64,000 bases of DNA, taken from contig CALWIK010000002.1 in the NCBI GenBank assembly GCA_944380725.1, positions 1-64,000 on the forward strand, written 5' to 3'. The stretch is from an uncultured Clostridia bacterium (GTDB lineage: Bacteria > Bacillota > Clostridia > Oscillospirales > Acutalibacteraceae). Numbering within the stretch: position 1 is the stretch's first letter; each line of letters begins with the position of its first letter. Positions 16,143-24,312 of this stretch are shown in pieces. A program made the translations under genes and the position numbers. A model generated the notes under the pieces. That model was not told the origin of the DNA and did no database searches. It saw only the letters and a list, made by a program, of their open reading frames with translations.

Positions 16143-18521
16143 TTATTCCAGCGTCGCAATGGTCACGCCGTCTTCGCCTTCGCCGTATACGCCGAGGCGG
16201 TAGCTTTTGACCTGCGGCATACTTTTCAGCTCGGCCTGTACGGTGCGGCGCAGCACGCCGGTGCCTTTGCCGTGGATGATGGTGACCGCCGGCAGGTGCA
16301 TACGCACCGCGCCGTCGATAAAACGCCCCAGCTCTAAAATCGCCTCTTCGGCCGTCATGCCGCGCAGGTCGAGACTGGCGCCCTGCCCTTCCGGGCGTGG
16401 GACGCGGCCGCCGGCCGTGCTTTTGGGCGCCTGGACCGGCTTGGGCCTGCTCTCTTCGATAAACTGGATCTCGTCGGGCCGCACCGTGATTTTCATAATG
16501 CCGGCCTGTACGCGGACATTGCCGCCCGGCGCCGGCGTTTCGAGCACCGTGGCCCGCGTTTTGGTCGCCAGCAGCTCGACGGTGTCGCCGGCCCGCAGCG
16601 GGCGCGGGGGCGGGATGGCCTTCTTTTTGGCTTTTTCCAGCGTGGTGCGGCGCTCAGCCTGCGAAATCTGCCCGCGGAAAGCGGCGCGCGCCGCGGCCAG
16701 GTTGGGGTCTTTGCCTTCTTCGGCCTGCTGGCGCAGCTTGCGCGCTTCGGTCAGCACATATTCTGACGTAGCGCGGGCGTTGTTTAAAATTTCCTGCGCC
16801 TTGAGCTTGGCGTCCATGATAAGCTTTTCCCGCTCGCCCTCGAGGGTGCTCAGCCGTTCCCTTGCCGTCCGTTCGGCCTCGGCAGCCTGCGCGCGGTCGC
16901 GCTCGGCCGACGCCAGGCGGCGTTCAAGCTCCTGCCTCTTTTCCTCGAGCTGTGAAATGACTTCTTCAAACCGCTTGCTCTCGGCGCCGACACGGCTGCC
17001 GGCGCTTTCGATGACGGCGTTGTCCAGCCCCAGGCGCGCCGCAATGGCAAAGGCGTTGGACTTGCCGGGGATGCCGAATACAAGGCGGTAGGTCGGGCGG
17101 AGCGTCTGCACGTCGAACTCGCAGGACGCGTTTTCAACCCCGTCGGTCTCGAGCGCATACATTTTGAGTTCCGCGTAATGGGTTGTGGCGATGACGGCGC
17201 TGCCGCGGCGGCGCAGCTCTTCGATGATGGCCATGGCCAGCGCCGCGCCCTCGACCGGGTCGGTGCCCGCCCCCAGCTCGTCGAGCAGCACCAGCGCGCC
17301 GCCGTCCGCCGCGTGCAGGATGTCGACGATATTGACCATGTGGGACGAAAAGGTCGACAGCGACTGCTCGATGCTCTGTTCATCCCCGATGTCGGCCAGC
17401 ACCGACGTGCGGATTCTCACAACGCTGTCTTCGCCCGCCGGGATTTGCAGCCCGCACTGCGCCATGACGGTCAGCAGGCCGACCGTTTTGATGCTGACCG
17501 TCTTGCCGCCCGTATTGGGGCCGGTAATGATGACGGTGTCGCATTTTCCGCCGATTTCAAAGTCGATGGGCACGGCCTTTTCCTGGTCGAGCAGGGGATG
17601 GCGCGCGCGGCGCAGCAGCGTTTTCCCGCTGTCGCTGAGGCGCGGGCGCAGGGCTTTCATCTTATAGGCCAGCTTGCCGCGGGCAAAAATAAAGTCCAGC
17701 GCGCACAGCGTCTCGTAATCGCGCTGCATGGCGCCCGCGCCGGCCGCGACTTCGGCCGACAGGGCGGCCAGAATCCGCTCGATTTCCTGCTGCTCCTTTC
17801 CCGACAGCACGCGGATGCTGTTGTTCAGATCAACAACGGCCGTCGGTTCGATGAACAGCGTCGCCCCGCTCGAAGACACGTCGTGCACCAGGCCGCCGAA
17901 CGCCGATCGGTATTCGGCCTTGACCGGCACGACATACCGCCCCGAACGGATGGTTACCAGGCTGTCCTGAAGCATTTTCTGATAGGTTGGCGAAGAAGTG
18001 ATGCGGTTTAACGTCTCGCGGACACGCGACGCGGCGACGCGCATCTGCCTGCGGATATCATTCAGCTCAGAGCTGGCCGAGTCGGCTATTTCCTCTTCTG
18101 AGATGATGGACGTGGTGATTTTGTCTTCCAGATATTTGTTGCCTGACAGGGATGAAAACAGCTCGTCGAGCGACGTTTTCCCCTCGCGGTGGTTTTCCAA
18201 ATACCCGCGCGTCGTGCGCGCGGCGCGCAGCAGCCGGGCTACGGCGAGCAGCTCGGCCATATTCAAAACGCCGCCCATGTCGGCGCGCGACAGCGCCCCG
18301 GACAGATCCCGGACCCCGTCGAACGACGGGCTTCCGAACAGGCCCATCAGGTGAACGGCGTCAGCGCACTGCTGCTGCAAAAGCTCGCACCGGCTGATCG
18401 ACACTTCCGGCTGCAGCGACAGCGCGCGCTCGCGGGCCAGGTCGGTCTGCGTCTCAGCCGCCAGCAGCTCGAGCACTTTGGGCAGCTCAAGCGTGTGCAG
18501 TGATTTTTCTTGCAATGTCAT
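16143..18521 (-). CDS. mutS2: Endonuclease MutS2
   Basis: MutS-type ATPase without the mismatch-binding domain; in Firmicutes it suppresses homologous recombination and also rescues collided ribosomes. The 792-residue protein has a MutS core, Walker A GPNTGGKT at 334-341, a DELGAGTDPVEGAAL segment, a long coiled coil (about 510-600), a KOW-like region, and a C-terminal Smr nuclease domain from about 715 with SLDLRGMTAEEA and HGKGTGVLR. The stop region overlaps nothing; the start overlaps the recO stop by 4 bp. Confidence 0.97.
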   Translation of the reverse strand: MTLQEKSLHTLELPKVLELLAAETQTDLARERALSLQPEVSISRCELLQQQCADAVHLMGLFGSPSFDGVRDLSGALSRADMGGVLNMAELLAVARLLRAARTTRGYLENHREGKTSLDELFSSLSGNKYLEDKITTSIISEEEIADSASSELNDIRRQMRVAASRVRETLNRITSSPTYQKMLQDSLVTIRSGRYVVPVKAEYRSAFGGLVHDVSSSGATLFIEPTAVVDLNNSIRVLSGKEQQEIERILAALSAEVAAGAGAMQRDYETLCALDFIFARGKLAYKMKALRPRLSDSGKTLLRRARHPLLDQEKAVPIDFEIGGKCDTVIITGPNTGGKTVSIKTVGLLTVMAQCGLQIPAGEDSVVRIRTSVLADIGDEQSIEQSLSTFSSHMVNIVDILHAADGGALVLLDELGAGTDPVEGAALAMAIIEELRRRGSAVIATTHYAELKMYALETDGVENASCEFDVQTLRPTYRLVFGIPGKSNAFAIAARLGLDNAVIESAGSRVGAESKRFEEVISQLEEKRQELERRLASAERDRAQAAEAERTARERLSTLEGEREKLIMDAKLKAQEILNNARATSEYVLTEARKLRQQAEEGKDPNLAAARAAFRGQISQAERRTTLEKAKKKAIPPPRPLRAGDTVELLATKTRATVLETPAPGGNVRVQAGIMKITVRPDEIQFIEESRPKPVQAPKSTAGGRVPRPEGQGASLDLRGMTAEEAILELGRFIDGAVRMHLPAVTIIHGKGTGVLRRTVQAELKSMPQVKSYRLGVYGEGEDGVTIATLE

Positions 18522-19171
18522 GGCAGGTCTCCCAGTTTATGATAAAAATCCAGCGTTGAAAAGCCGCGCTCCAGGCGCGACAACAGATATTTTTCAGTAA
18601 AATCACATAAGACGGCACGGCTTTCGCCCTCGAGCGAAAAGGACAGGAGCTTTTTCAAGTCGCAATCCAGTATGTACCTCGCGGCGCGCAGCGCCCCCCC
18701 GTCCAGCGCCTGCGACAGGGTCTTCCCGTCGGGCGCATAACCCGACAGGGCGGCATAGCGCAGCTCAAAAGCCGCTTTGACCTTCCAGCGCTCATCCCCG
18801 CGGGACAGCGCATACAGGCTGTTCAGCGCCAGGCGCAGCACGCCGGGCTGCAGCGGGCTGCCTTCGGCTTCGGTGCCCAGCACCTCGGCCAGATAGGACG
18901 CCAGCGACGCGCCGTCCAGGTCGCGGCGCAGCCCGGCGAACTGCTCGCGCGTCTCGGCCTCGTCCAGCCGGTACCGGCCGTTGTATTCAAAAAGGGTCAT
19001 CTCAGAATAAGCGAACAGCTGCACGGCCGGCAGCAGGCGGCTGCCGCGCCGTCGCGCGCCGCGTGCGCTGACCGTCAGCTTGCCCAGCCGATCGGTCAGC
19101 ACCGTGAGGATTTTGTCGCTTTCCCGGTAATCGACCGACCGGATCACCAGCCCGCCGACGACTGCGTGCAT
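18518..19171 (-). CDS. recO: DNA repair protein RecO
   Basis: Mediator that loads RecA onto SSB-coated gaps together with RecR. The 217-residue protein has the OB-fold start GLVIRSVDYRESDKILTVLT and the SARGARRRGSRLLPAVQLF segment characteristic of RecO, then a helical C-terminal half. At 217 aa it is somewhat shorter than many family members and the cysteine zinc ligands seen in some are absent. It sits between yqzL and mutS2 and downstream of era, the usual era-recO context. Confidence 0.93.
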   Translation of the reverse strand: MHAVVGGLVIRSVDYRESDKILTVLTDRLGKLTVSARGARRRGSRLLPAVQLFAYSEMTLFEYNGRYRLDEAETREQFAGLRRDLDGASLASYLAEVLGTEAEGSPLQPGVLRLALNSLYALSRGDERWKVKAAFELRYAALSGYAPDGKTLSQALDGGALRAARYILDCDLKKLLSFSLEGESRAVLCDFTEKYLLSRLERGFSTLDFYHKLGDLP

Positions 19172-19186
19172 GGCCCGGCGCCCCCC

Positions 19187-19282
19187 TTACTGCCTCTCTT
19201 CCCGCCGCTCGCGCGCTTTGTAATAACAATACGCCTGCGGCAGCCCGGTTTTTTGAAACAGCTCCCAGCTTCTGTCTTTCAT
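19187..19282 (-). CDS. yqzL: YqzL family small protein
   Basis: A 31-residue protein beginning MKDRSWELFQKTG and containing a short Tyr-rich centre and a basic, Glu-rich tail. The start and the position between era and recO match the YqzL family of Firmicutes, whose role is unknown. GGGTGATGAG precedes the ATG at 19282. It is too short for ordinary gene callers. Confidence 0.8.
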   Translation of the reverse strand: MKDRSWELFQKTGLPQAYCYYKARERREERQ

Positions 19283-19358
19283 CTCATCACCCCGGGATTA
19301 GTTTCTGCCCCCGGCACGGCAATAGCCGAAAGAAATATAGACAGCACTGGAAAAACTT

Positions 19359-20258
19359 TTACGGCTCGTCGAAGAGCCCCATACTGCGGATCTGGTTTAA
19401 ATTGTTGCGCCAGTCTTCCTTGACTTTGACCCACAGCTCCAAAAACACCCGGGCGTCGAGCATCTGTTCAATCTCGGCGCGCGCCTCGGCGCCGACCTTT
19501 TTGAGCATGGCGCCGTTCTTGCCGATGACGATGCCCTTGTGGCTTCGCCGCTCGCAGTAAATGACGGCGCCTATTTCCATCAACCCGTCTTCACGCTCGA
19601 TGTATTTTTCAATTTCAACTGCGATGCCGTGCGGCACTTCCTTGTCGAGCGCCATGAGCAGTTTTTCGCGGATGATCTCGGCCACCAGCTGTCGCTCGGG
19701 CTGGTCAGACACCATCCCGTCCGGGAAAAGCTGGGGCGACGGCTGGCAGTGCTTTTTAAGCTCGGCAAGAAGCTCGTCCAGCCCCTCGCCGCGCGACGCG
19801 GAGACGGGCACCACGGCGTCAAACGGGCAGGCGTTTTGATAAGCGGCCATGACTTCCAGCAGGTTTTCTTTTTTGACGGTGTCGATTTTGTTGATAACCA
19901 GGACGGCCGGCAGCCTGTATTCCCTGATTTTGTCAATGAGCATCTGCTCGGGGATGCCGATGCGGGCCACCGGTTCAACGACGAGCACCGCCGTATCGAC
20001 GTCGGCGACCGTCTCGTTGACGACGCGGACCATGGTCTCGCCCAGCCGGGTGCGCGGCTTGTGCAGCCCCGGCGTGTCGAGGAAAATCAGCTGGCAGTCG
20101 CCGGAATTGAGCACCCCGGTAATGCGGGTGCGGGTCGTCTGCGGTTTGTTGGACACAATGGCCACCTTGACCCCGCACAGCGCGTTGGTCAGGGTGCTTT
20201 TGCCGACGTTTGGCCGGCCGACAATGGAAAAAATTCCGGCTTTTGTAATTTGACTCAT
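19359..20258 (-). CDS. era: Ribosome assembly GTPase Era
   Basis: Essential GTPase that binds the 3' end of 16S rRNA and helps mature the 30S subunit. The 299 residues have the G1 loop GRPNVGKS at 14-21, G3 DTPG, G4 NKID, and a C-terminal KH domain with the GAMLKKVG segment. It follows ybeY by 4 bp; both act on 16S rRNA maturation, and the pair is conserved. Confidence 0.98.
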   Translation of the reverse strand: MSQITKAGIFSIVGRPNVGKSTLTNALCGVKVAIVSNKPQTTRTRITGVLNSGDCQLIFLDTPGLHKPRTRLGETMVRVVNETVADVDTAVLVVEPVARIGIPEQMLIDKIREYRLPAVLVINKIDTVKKENLLEVMAAYQNACPFDAVVPVSASRGEGLDELLAELKKHCQPSPQLFPDGMVSDQPERQLVAEIIREKLLMALDKEVPHGIAVEIEKYIEREDGLMEIGAVIYCERRSHKGIVIGKNGAMLKKVGAEARAEIEQMLDARVFLELWVKVKEDWRNNLNQIRSMGLFDEP

Positions 20259-20262
20259 TGTT

Positions 20263-20757
20263 TTATCCCTCGCGTTTCAGGCCAATCGACGACAGCGCCT
20301 CTTCTTCGCGGGCGCGCATGACGGCTTTCTGCGGTCCCTCGTCTACATGATCGTAGCCCAGCAGGTGCAGAATGGAATGAACGGTCAGATAGGCGCATTC
20401 GCGTTCGGCTGAATGGCCGAATTCTTCGGCCTGCGCCCGGGCACGCTCCAGAGAGATGAGCACGTCGCCGAGAAAGAGCCGGCCGGTTTCGGGGTCGCGG
20501 TCCTGCTCCAAAGTGCCGCGGTAGCTGCCCTCGGCGAACTCCAGCATGGGAAAGGACAACACGTCGGTCGCACAGTCGATCTGGCGGATTTCGCGGTTGG
20601 CCGCCCGGATGCCCTCGTCATCGACCAGCGTGACGTCGACCTCGGCGTCAAACGGAAATTCAAAAAGCCCGAATGCCGCCCGCGCCGCCTGCGCGATCAG
20701 CTGCCGCTCCTGCGGGCAGTCAGTCCCAAGTTCGCTGTACAGAGTTACTTCCAGCAT
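20263..20757 (-). CDS. ybeY: Endoribonuclease YbeY
   Basis: Metal-dependent RNase involved in 16S rRNA 3' end maturation and ribosome quality control. The zinc motif HSILHLLGYDH places His127, His131 and His137. I chose the ATG at 20757 (164 aa) because AAGGAGG lies upstream; a longer frame to 20820 would run through the promoter. It leads the transcript ybeY-era. Confidence 0.96.
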   Translation of the reverse strand: MLEVTLYSELGTDCPQERQLIAQAARAAFGLFEFPFDAEVDVTLVDDEGIRAANREIRQIDCATDVLSFPMLEFAEGSYRGTLEQDRDPETGRLFLGDVLISLERARAQAEEFGHSAERECAYLTVHSILHLLGYDHVDEGPQKAVMRAREEEALSSIGLKREG

Positions 20758-20791
20758 GGCCTGTCCTCCTTTTTGCTGCGTTTTTTGTATG

Positions 20792-20820
20792 ATTATACCA
20801 TTTATCCCGTGCAGAGGCAA
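20792..20820 (-). promoter_or_regulatory. Promoter of ybeY-era
   Basis: Minus strand TTGCCT (20815-20820), 17-bp spacer, perfect TATAAT (20792-20797), about 35 bp before the ybeY start. Confidence 0.75.
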
Positions 20821-20821
20821 T

Positions 20822-20842
20822 GATCCCGCCGCCCGCGGGATC
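20822..20842. terminator. GC-rich hairpin between the ecsC-like gene and ybeY
   Basis: Perfect 8-bp arms GATCCCGC and GCGGGATC with a 5-nt loop, directly after the stop of the ecsC-like gene. There is no T run, so it may be a weak or factor-assisted terminator or only an mRNA 3' stabiliser. Confidence 0.4.
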
Positions 20843-20847
20843 TAAAC

Positions 20848-21663
20848 TCAGCCGCTCACACCGCCCTTTCCGGCGGTGTCGTCCAGCACTTCAAAGTCAG
20901 AAAGCACAATATCGGCGGCCTCGCTGGCTTTGGACAGGTTTTCCGGGGACATGGCCGCAAACTTGGCCAGCTCTTTTTGCAGTTTTTTTGCCATTGGTAC
21001 AAAGGTAGCCGCCGACAAACCGCCTGAAATCAGCCCGCCGATCACCGGCACGGCTTTGCTGACCGCTTTTCCCACGCTGTCTTTGGTCACTTTGACGCCT
21101 ATCCAGGCCAGCACCTTTTTGGCGATGTTATAAACGGCGTACTTGCTCAGCGGCTTGGCGGCCACTTTCGCGCCGATTTTTGCCGCGTTTGCCGCAGCCA
21201 GCTTGGCCAGGGCCGCCGTTGCGGCGCTCACCCCGAACATGACGCCGAGGAAAATCATCAGGACGTTTTGCGTGGCGTCGTCCAGGTCAATATCCCTGTA
21301 ACCGTATATATATGCGAGCTTTTGCGCGATGCGCAGGACATGCGCGTAAAACTGCGCCAAATCAGCGGGGACGGTTCCCGCGATGGCCCACCCGCCGGGG
21401 AATCCGGCCGCCGTGGACAGGGCCGTGACTTTGGTCGACTCAAAGCTGACGGCCCCTTTGGCAAGCCGGTTGAGCAAATCGACGGATACCCCGGCGTTTA
21501 CCGTCCCGTTTTCCAACGCGTCTGCAAGCCGTGCGGGGCTGATTTTCCCTTTCAGCTGTTTGGTCAAAAACTCTTCCCTATCGATTTTGCAATAGGGCAG
21601 CTTACAGGCTGCGGATATCATCTCTTCTACGCCCATTTTGGCGGCATTTGCCTTTTCGTCCAT
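20848..21663 (-). CDS. EcsC family protein
   Basis: A 271-residue protein that resembles the EcsC family: a glycine-rich GGWAIAGTVPADLAQFYAHV segment followed by RIAQKLAYIYGY, the typical ADxxxxxxxxxRxxxxxAxxYG pattern. Ala/Gly-rich amphipathic helices fill residues 120-230, possibly membrane-interactive. EcsC was first seen next to an ABC transporter in Bacillus, but no biochemical role is established. The ATG at 21663 has GGCGGG upstream; the longer frame would extend into phoH. Its place between phoH and ybeY, where Firmicutes often carry other genes, is unusual. Confidence 0.7.
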   Translation of the reverse strand: MDEKANAAKMGVEEMISAACKLPYCKIDREEFLTKQLKGKISPARLADALENGTVNAGVSVDLLNRLAKGAVSFESTKVTALSTAAGFPGGWAIAGTVPADLAQFYAHVLRIAQKLAYIYGYRDIDLDDATQNVLMIFLGVMFGVSAATAALAKLAAANAAKIGAKVAAKPLSKYAVYNIAKKVLAWIGVKVTKDSVGKAVSKAVPVIGGLISGGLSAATFVPMAKKLQKELAKFAAMSPENLSKASEAADIVLSDFEVLDDTAGKGGVSG

Positions 21664-21688
21664 ATTTTCCCGCCTTTTCCTTCTCTTT

Positions 21689-22696
21689 TTATTTCTTATA
21701 ATAGCGATGGCTTCCGGTGTTTTTACGGGGCTGCTGTTTGGACGACTGCTCTTCGTACTTTTCAAATGCTTTGACGATCTGCCCGACCAGCTTGTGGCGC
21801 ACGACGTCGCGGCCTGTCAGTTCGACGACCTCGATGCCCTCGATGCCCTGCAAAAGCTCGGCGCATTTTTTCAGCCCCGACTCGCTGCCCGCCGGCAGGT
21901 CAATCTGCGTGACGTCGCCGGTCAGGATCATGCGCGAGCCCTCGCCCAGGCGGGTCAGAATCATTTTGAGCGATGTCATGACCAGGTTCTGGCATTCGTC
22001 GACGATAACACCGGCGTTTTTCAGGGTGCGGCCGCGCATATAGGCGAGCGGCGCGACCTCAATGGTGCGGTTTTCCACATACTTCTGCACCGTGTCATGC
22101 CCCAGGATTTCGTCGAGCGCGTCGTACAGCGGGCGCAGATAAGGGTCGACCTTGTTCTGCAGGTCGCCGGGCAGGAAGCCCAGCTTTTCGCCCGCTTCGA
22201 CGGCCGGCCGGCACATGATGATTTTGTCGATTTCCTTGCGCTTGAGCATGGCGACGACAGCCGCCACCGCCAGATAGGTCTTGCCGGTGCCGGCCGGGCC
22301 GATGCAGATAGCGACGGTGTTGTTTTTGATGGCTTCCAGGTACCGGCGCTGCCCGATGGTGCGGCATTTGACGGGCGCGCCGCGGTGGGTGACGACAATC
22401 GTGTCTTTCATGGCGGCCAGCGCCGCTTCGGCGTCGCCGGTGCGCACCAGGTCGATGACGCGCAGCACGGCAAACTCGTCAACCGCCTCGCCTGCGCGGC
22501 GCATCAGGCACAGCGTCCGCAGCGTCTCGGCGGCCAGTTCGACGTCTTCGGTGATTTCGCCCTTGACCTCGACGGTTCCGTCGCGGGTCAGGACCGACAC
22601 CCCCAGGTGCTGTTCAATGGTTTTTAAATTGACGTCGCCGACGCCGAAAACATCCTGCAAAACGGCGATGTCCAGTTCCATAGTAATTGTGTGCAA
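21689..22696 (-). CDS. phoH: PhoH family ATPase
   Basis: Cytoplasmic P-loop ATPase of the PhoH/PhoL family, thought to act in RNA metabolism with YbeY. The 335-residue protein has an N-terminal KH-like part, Walker A GPAGTGKT at 133-140, and a Walker B-type VDECQN at 232-237 (most relatives have DEAQN). The start is TTG at 22696, nine bases after AGGA; the ATG five codons later lacks a ribosome site. It follows yqfD by 30 bp, as in Bacillus. Confidence 0.95.
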   Translation of the reverse strand: MHTITMELDIAVLQDVFGVGDVNLKTIEQHLGVSVLTRDGTVEVKGEITEDVELAAETLRTLCLMRRAGEAVDEFAVLRVIDLVRTGDAEAALAAMKDTIVVTHRGAPVKCRTIGQRRYLEAIKNNTVAICIGPAGTGKTYLAVAAVVAMLKRKEIDKIIMCRPAVEAGEKLGFLPGDLQNKVDPYLRPLYDALDEILGHDTVQKYVENRTIEVAPLAYMRGRTLKNAGVIVDECQNLVMTSLKMILTRLGEGSRMILTGDVTQIDLPAGSESGLKKCAELLQGIEGIEVVELTGRDVVRHKLVGQIVKAFEKYEEQSSKQQPRKNTGSHRYYKK

Positions 22697-22726
22697 AGGT
22701 CTTCCTCACTTCCATCATATCCTGAC

Positions 22727-23920
22727 TTACGGCTGCCCGGATGCCGCGCCGAGCGGCACCTGCACTCCGCAGCGCTCGAGGCACTCGGCGCGCAGCGTGG
22801 CGGTCAGGCGGCCGTTTTCTTTTTCAAACCGGTATTCCAGCTCGGTGACAGCGCCGTCCGCCTGCCGGCCGAGCATGTCGAGCAGACGGGCACGCAGGGT
22901 TTCGGCGCATTTTTCTTCGCTCAGTTCCAGCGGCGCGCGCGCCAGCTCGGTATAGGTTTCGGTCACCAGCGTCAGCGGGAACCGCAGCCCGTCCGACACG
23001 GACAGCGGCTGCTTCTCTACCTTTTTATCATAACACGCAAACGGCTCACTTTCAACAAGATATAAATTCACTCTCTTCGATCCGATCAGCAGCGCATACC
23101 GCGTCTTTGTCCTGCCGGTCGGCGACGCGGCGTCGATGCGGTCGGACAGCGTCAGCCGCGCAGTGCGCCATGTCCGCAGCACCGCTTCGGCGTCGGCGTG
23201 CACCTGCCAGGTTTCTCCCTGCTGGCTCAGCATCGTTCCCGACGCCAGCAAATCCCCGGCTTCGACGGTCTTGCCCACCTCGGTCATGGCGGTTCCGCTG
23301 CGCACAATCAGGCTGTCCACGACGCCGGTCTTATCGGCCACAACATCGCAGGGCGTGTCAACCCCCAGATCTTCGCGTTCGGTTCCGCGCTCGCGCACGA
23401 TGACCTGCGCATGGCTGCCGCTTAAATTAACCGCCATATACGCCAGCCGGTCGGTCTGCATCAGCACGGCAGTGCGCACCTGTTCGGCATCGATCCCCGA
23501 CGTCCGCGCGCCGACGCGCAGCCCGTTCTGTTCCAGAAGCGTCATGACCTCGGCCTGCGGCATGGTCTCGCAGCCCTCGATGCTGATGGTCCAGACAAAA
23601 CCGGACAAAGCGTACAGCATCGCGCCGCACAAAAGCCCGCCGGCCAGCAGGGCATGACGGCGGCGCAGCCGCCGCCCGTAAAAAGGCGCGCCCGACTTGC
23701 CTGTAACGCGGATGCGGCACATAGTCCGCCGCGCGTAGGGCCGCAGGGCGAAAAAGCCGCCGATGCGGACGCTCGCCTCGATGCGGTCGGGCGCAATGCG
23801 CCGAACGCCCCAAAAAGCGATGCCGTTGGCGGCGCACACATTCAAAAACCGCTCTGTCCCCGCCCCCTGCACCGAAATACGCACGCTGCCGCGCAGAAAA
23901 TTCAGGCACTGCATGAGCAT
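22727..23920 (-). CDS. yqfD: Sporulation protein YqfD
   Basis: Membrane protein made in the mother cell during sporulation (SigE regulon in Bacillus). The 397 residues start with a basic RGSVRISVQG segment, have a membrane anchor at about 88-110 after an arginine cluster, and a large extracytoplasmic part containing GIDAEQVRTAVL and VNLSGSHAQVIVRER. These match YqfD. GGGGGGCGGGACG precedes the ATG. It lies 15 bp after yqfC, a conserved pair. Confidence 0.93.
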   Translation of the reverse strand: MLMQCLNFLRGSVRISVQGAGTERFLNVCAANGIAFWGVRRIAPDRIEASVRIGGFFALRPYARRTMCRIRVTGKSGAPFYGRRLRRRHALLAGGLLCGAMLYALSGFVWTISIEGCETMPQAEVMTLLEQNGLRVGARTSGIDAEQVRTAVLMQTDRLAYMAVNLSGSHAQVIVRERGTEREDLGVDTPCDVVADKTGVVDSLIVRSGTAMTEVGKTVEAGDLLASGTMLSQQGETWQVHADAEAVLRTWRTARLTLSDRIDAASPTGRTKTRYALLIGSKRVNLYLVESEPFACYDKKVEKQPLSVSDGLRFPLTLVTETYTELARAPLELSEEKCAETLRARLLDMLGRQADGAVTELEYRFEKENGRLTATLRAECLERCGVQVPLGAASGQP

Positions 23921-23935
23921 CGTCCCGCCCCCCTT

Positions 23936-24238
23936 TCAGCGCTGCAGCTCGACCGACGCTATCAGCCCGGTCACGGTGATTTCGGTCTTTGTCATTGTCC
24001 GCAGCTGCAAGTCCATGCCCGTCACCCGGATGGCCATGCCGCGCGCCGCAACGCGGATGCACTCTTCACTGTATTCCAGCACCCCGTGGTGCCGCTCAAT
24101 CAGCAGCTGCCCGCCCCCGGTCAGTTCGATGCGCGGCACGTCAAGCAACGCATATGCGGGCGCGTCCATTTCGAGCATCGCCTGCCGCACCTGCTCGCGC
24201 CAGGGGACTTTATTCCCCGAATCCCGTTTCTTCATCAC
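23936..24238 (-). CDS. yqfC: Sporulation protein YqfC
   Basis: A 100-residue soluble protein with beta-rich repeats (PRIELTGGGQLLIERHHGVLEYS) similar to YabP, the family to which YqfC belongs. The start is GTG at 24238 or the next codon, ATG at 24235; both follow GAGGGAAAC. First gene of the yqfC-yqfD-phoH run, expected to be sporulation-controlled. Confidence 0.9.
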   Translation of the reverse strand: MMKKRDSGNKVPWREQVRQAMLEMDAPAYALLDVPRIELTGGGQLLIERHHGVLEYSEECIRVAARGMAIRVTGMDLQLRTMTKTEITVTGLIASVELQR

Positions 24239-24251
24239 ACTGTTTCCCTCC

Positions 24252-24280
24252 GCATGTGCTTCGGCGCTTTCGCATATAAT
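24252..24280 (+). promoter_or_regulatory. Candidate SigE-like promoter for ylbJ
   Basis: GCATGTG (24252-24258), 14-bp spacer, CATATAAT (24273-24280). The -10 matches the SigE form CATACAAT at 7 of 8 positions, and ylbJ is SigE-dependent in Bacillus. A SigA reading of TATAAT is also possible but has no good -35. Confidence 0.4.
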
Positions 24281-24312
24281 CTGGCAAAGCCCACACGAAA
24301 CGGAGCCTTGCT

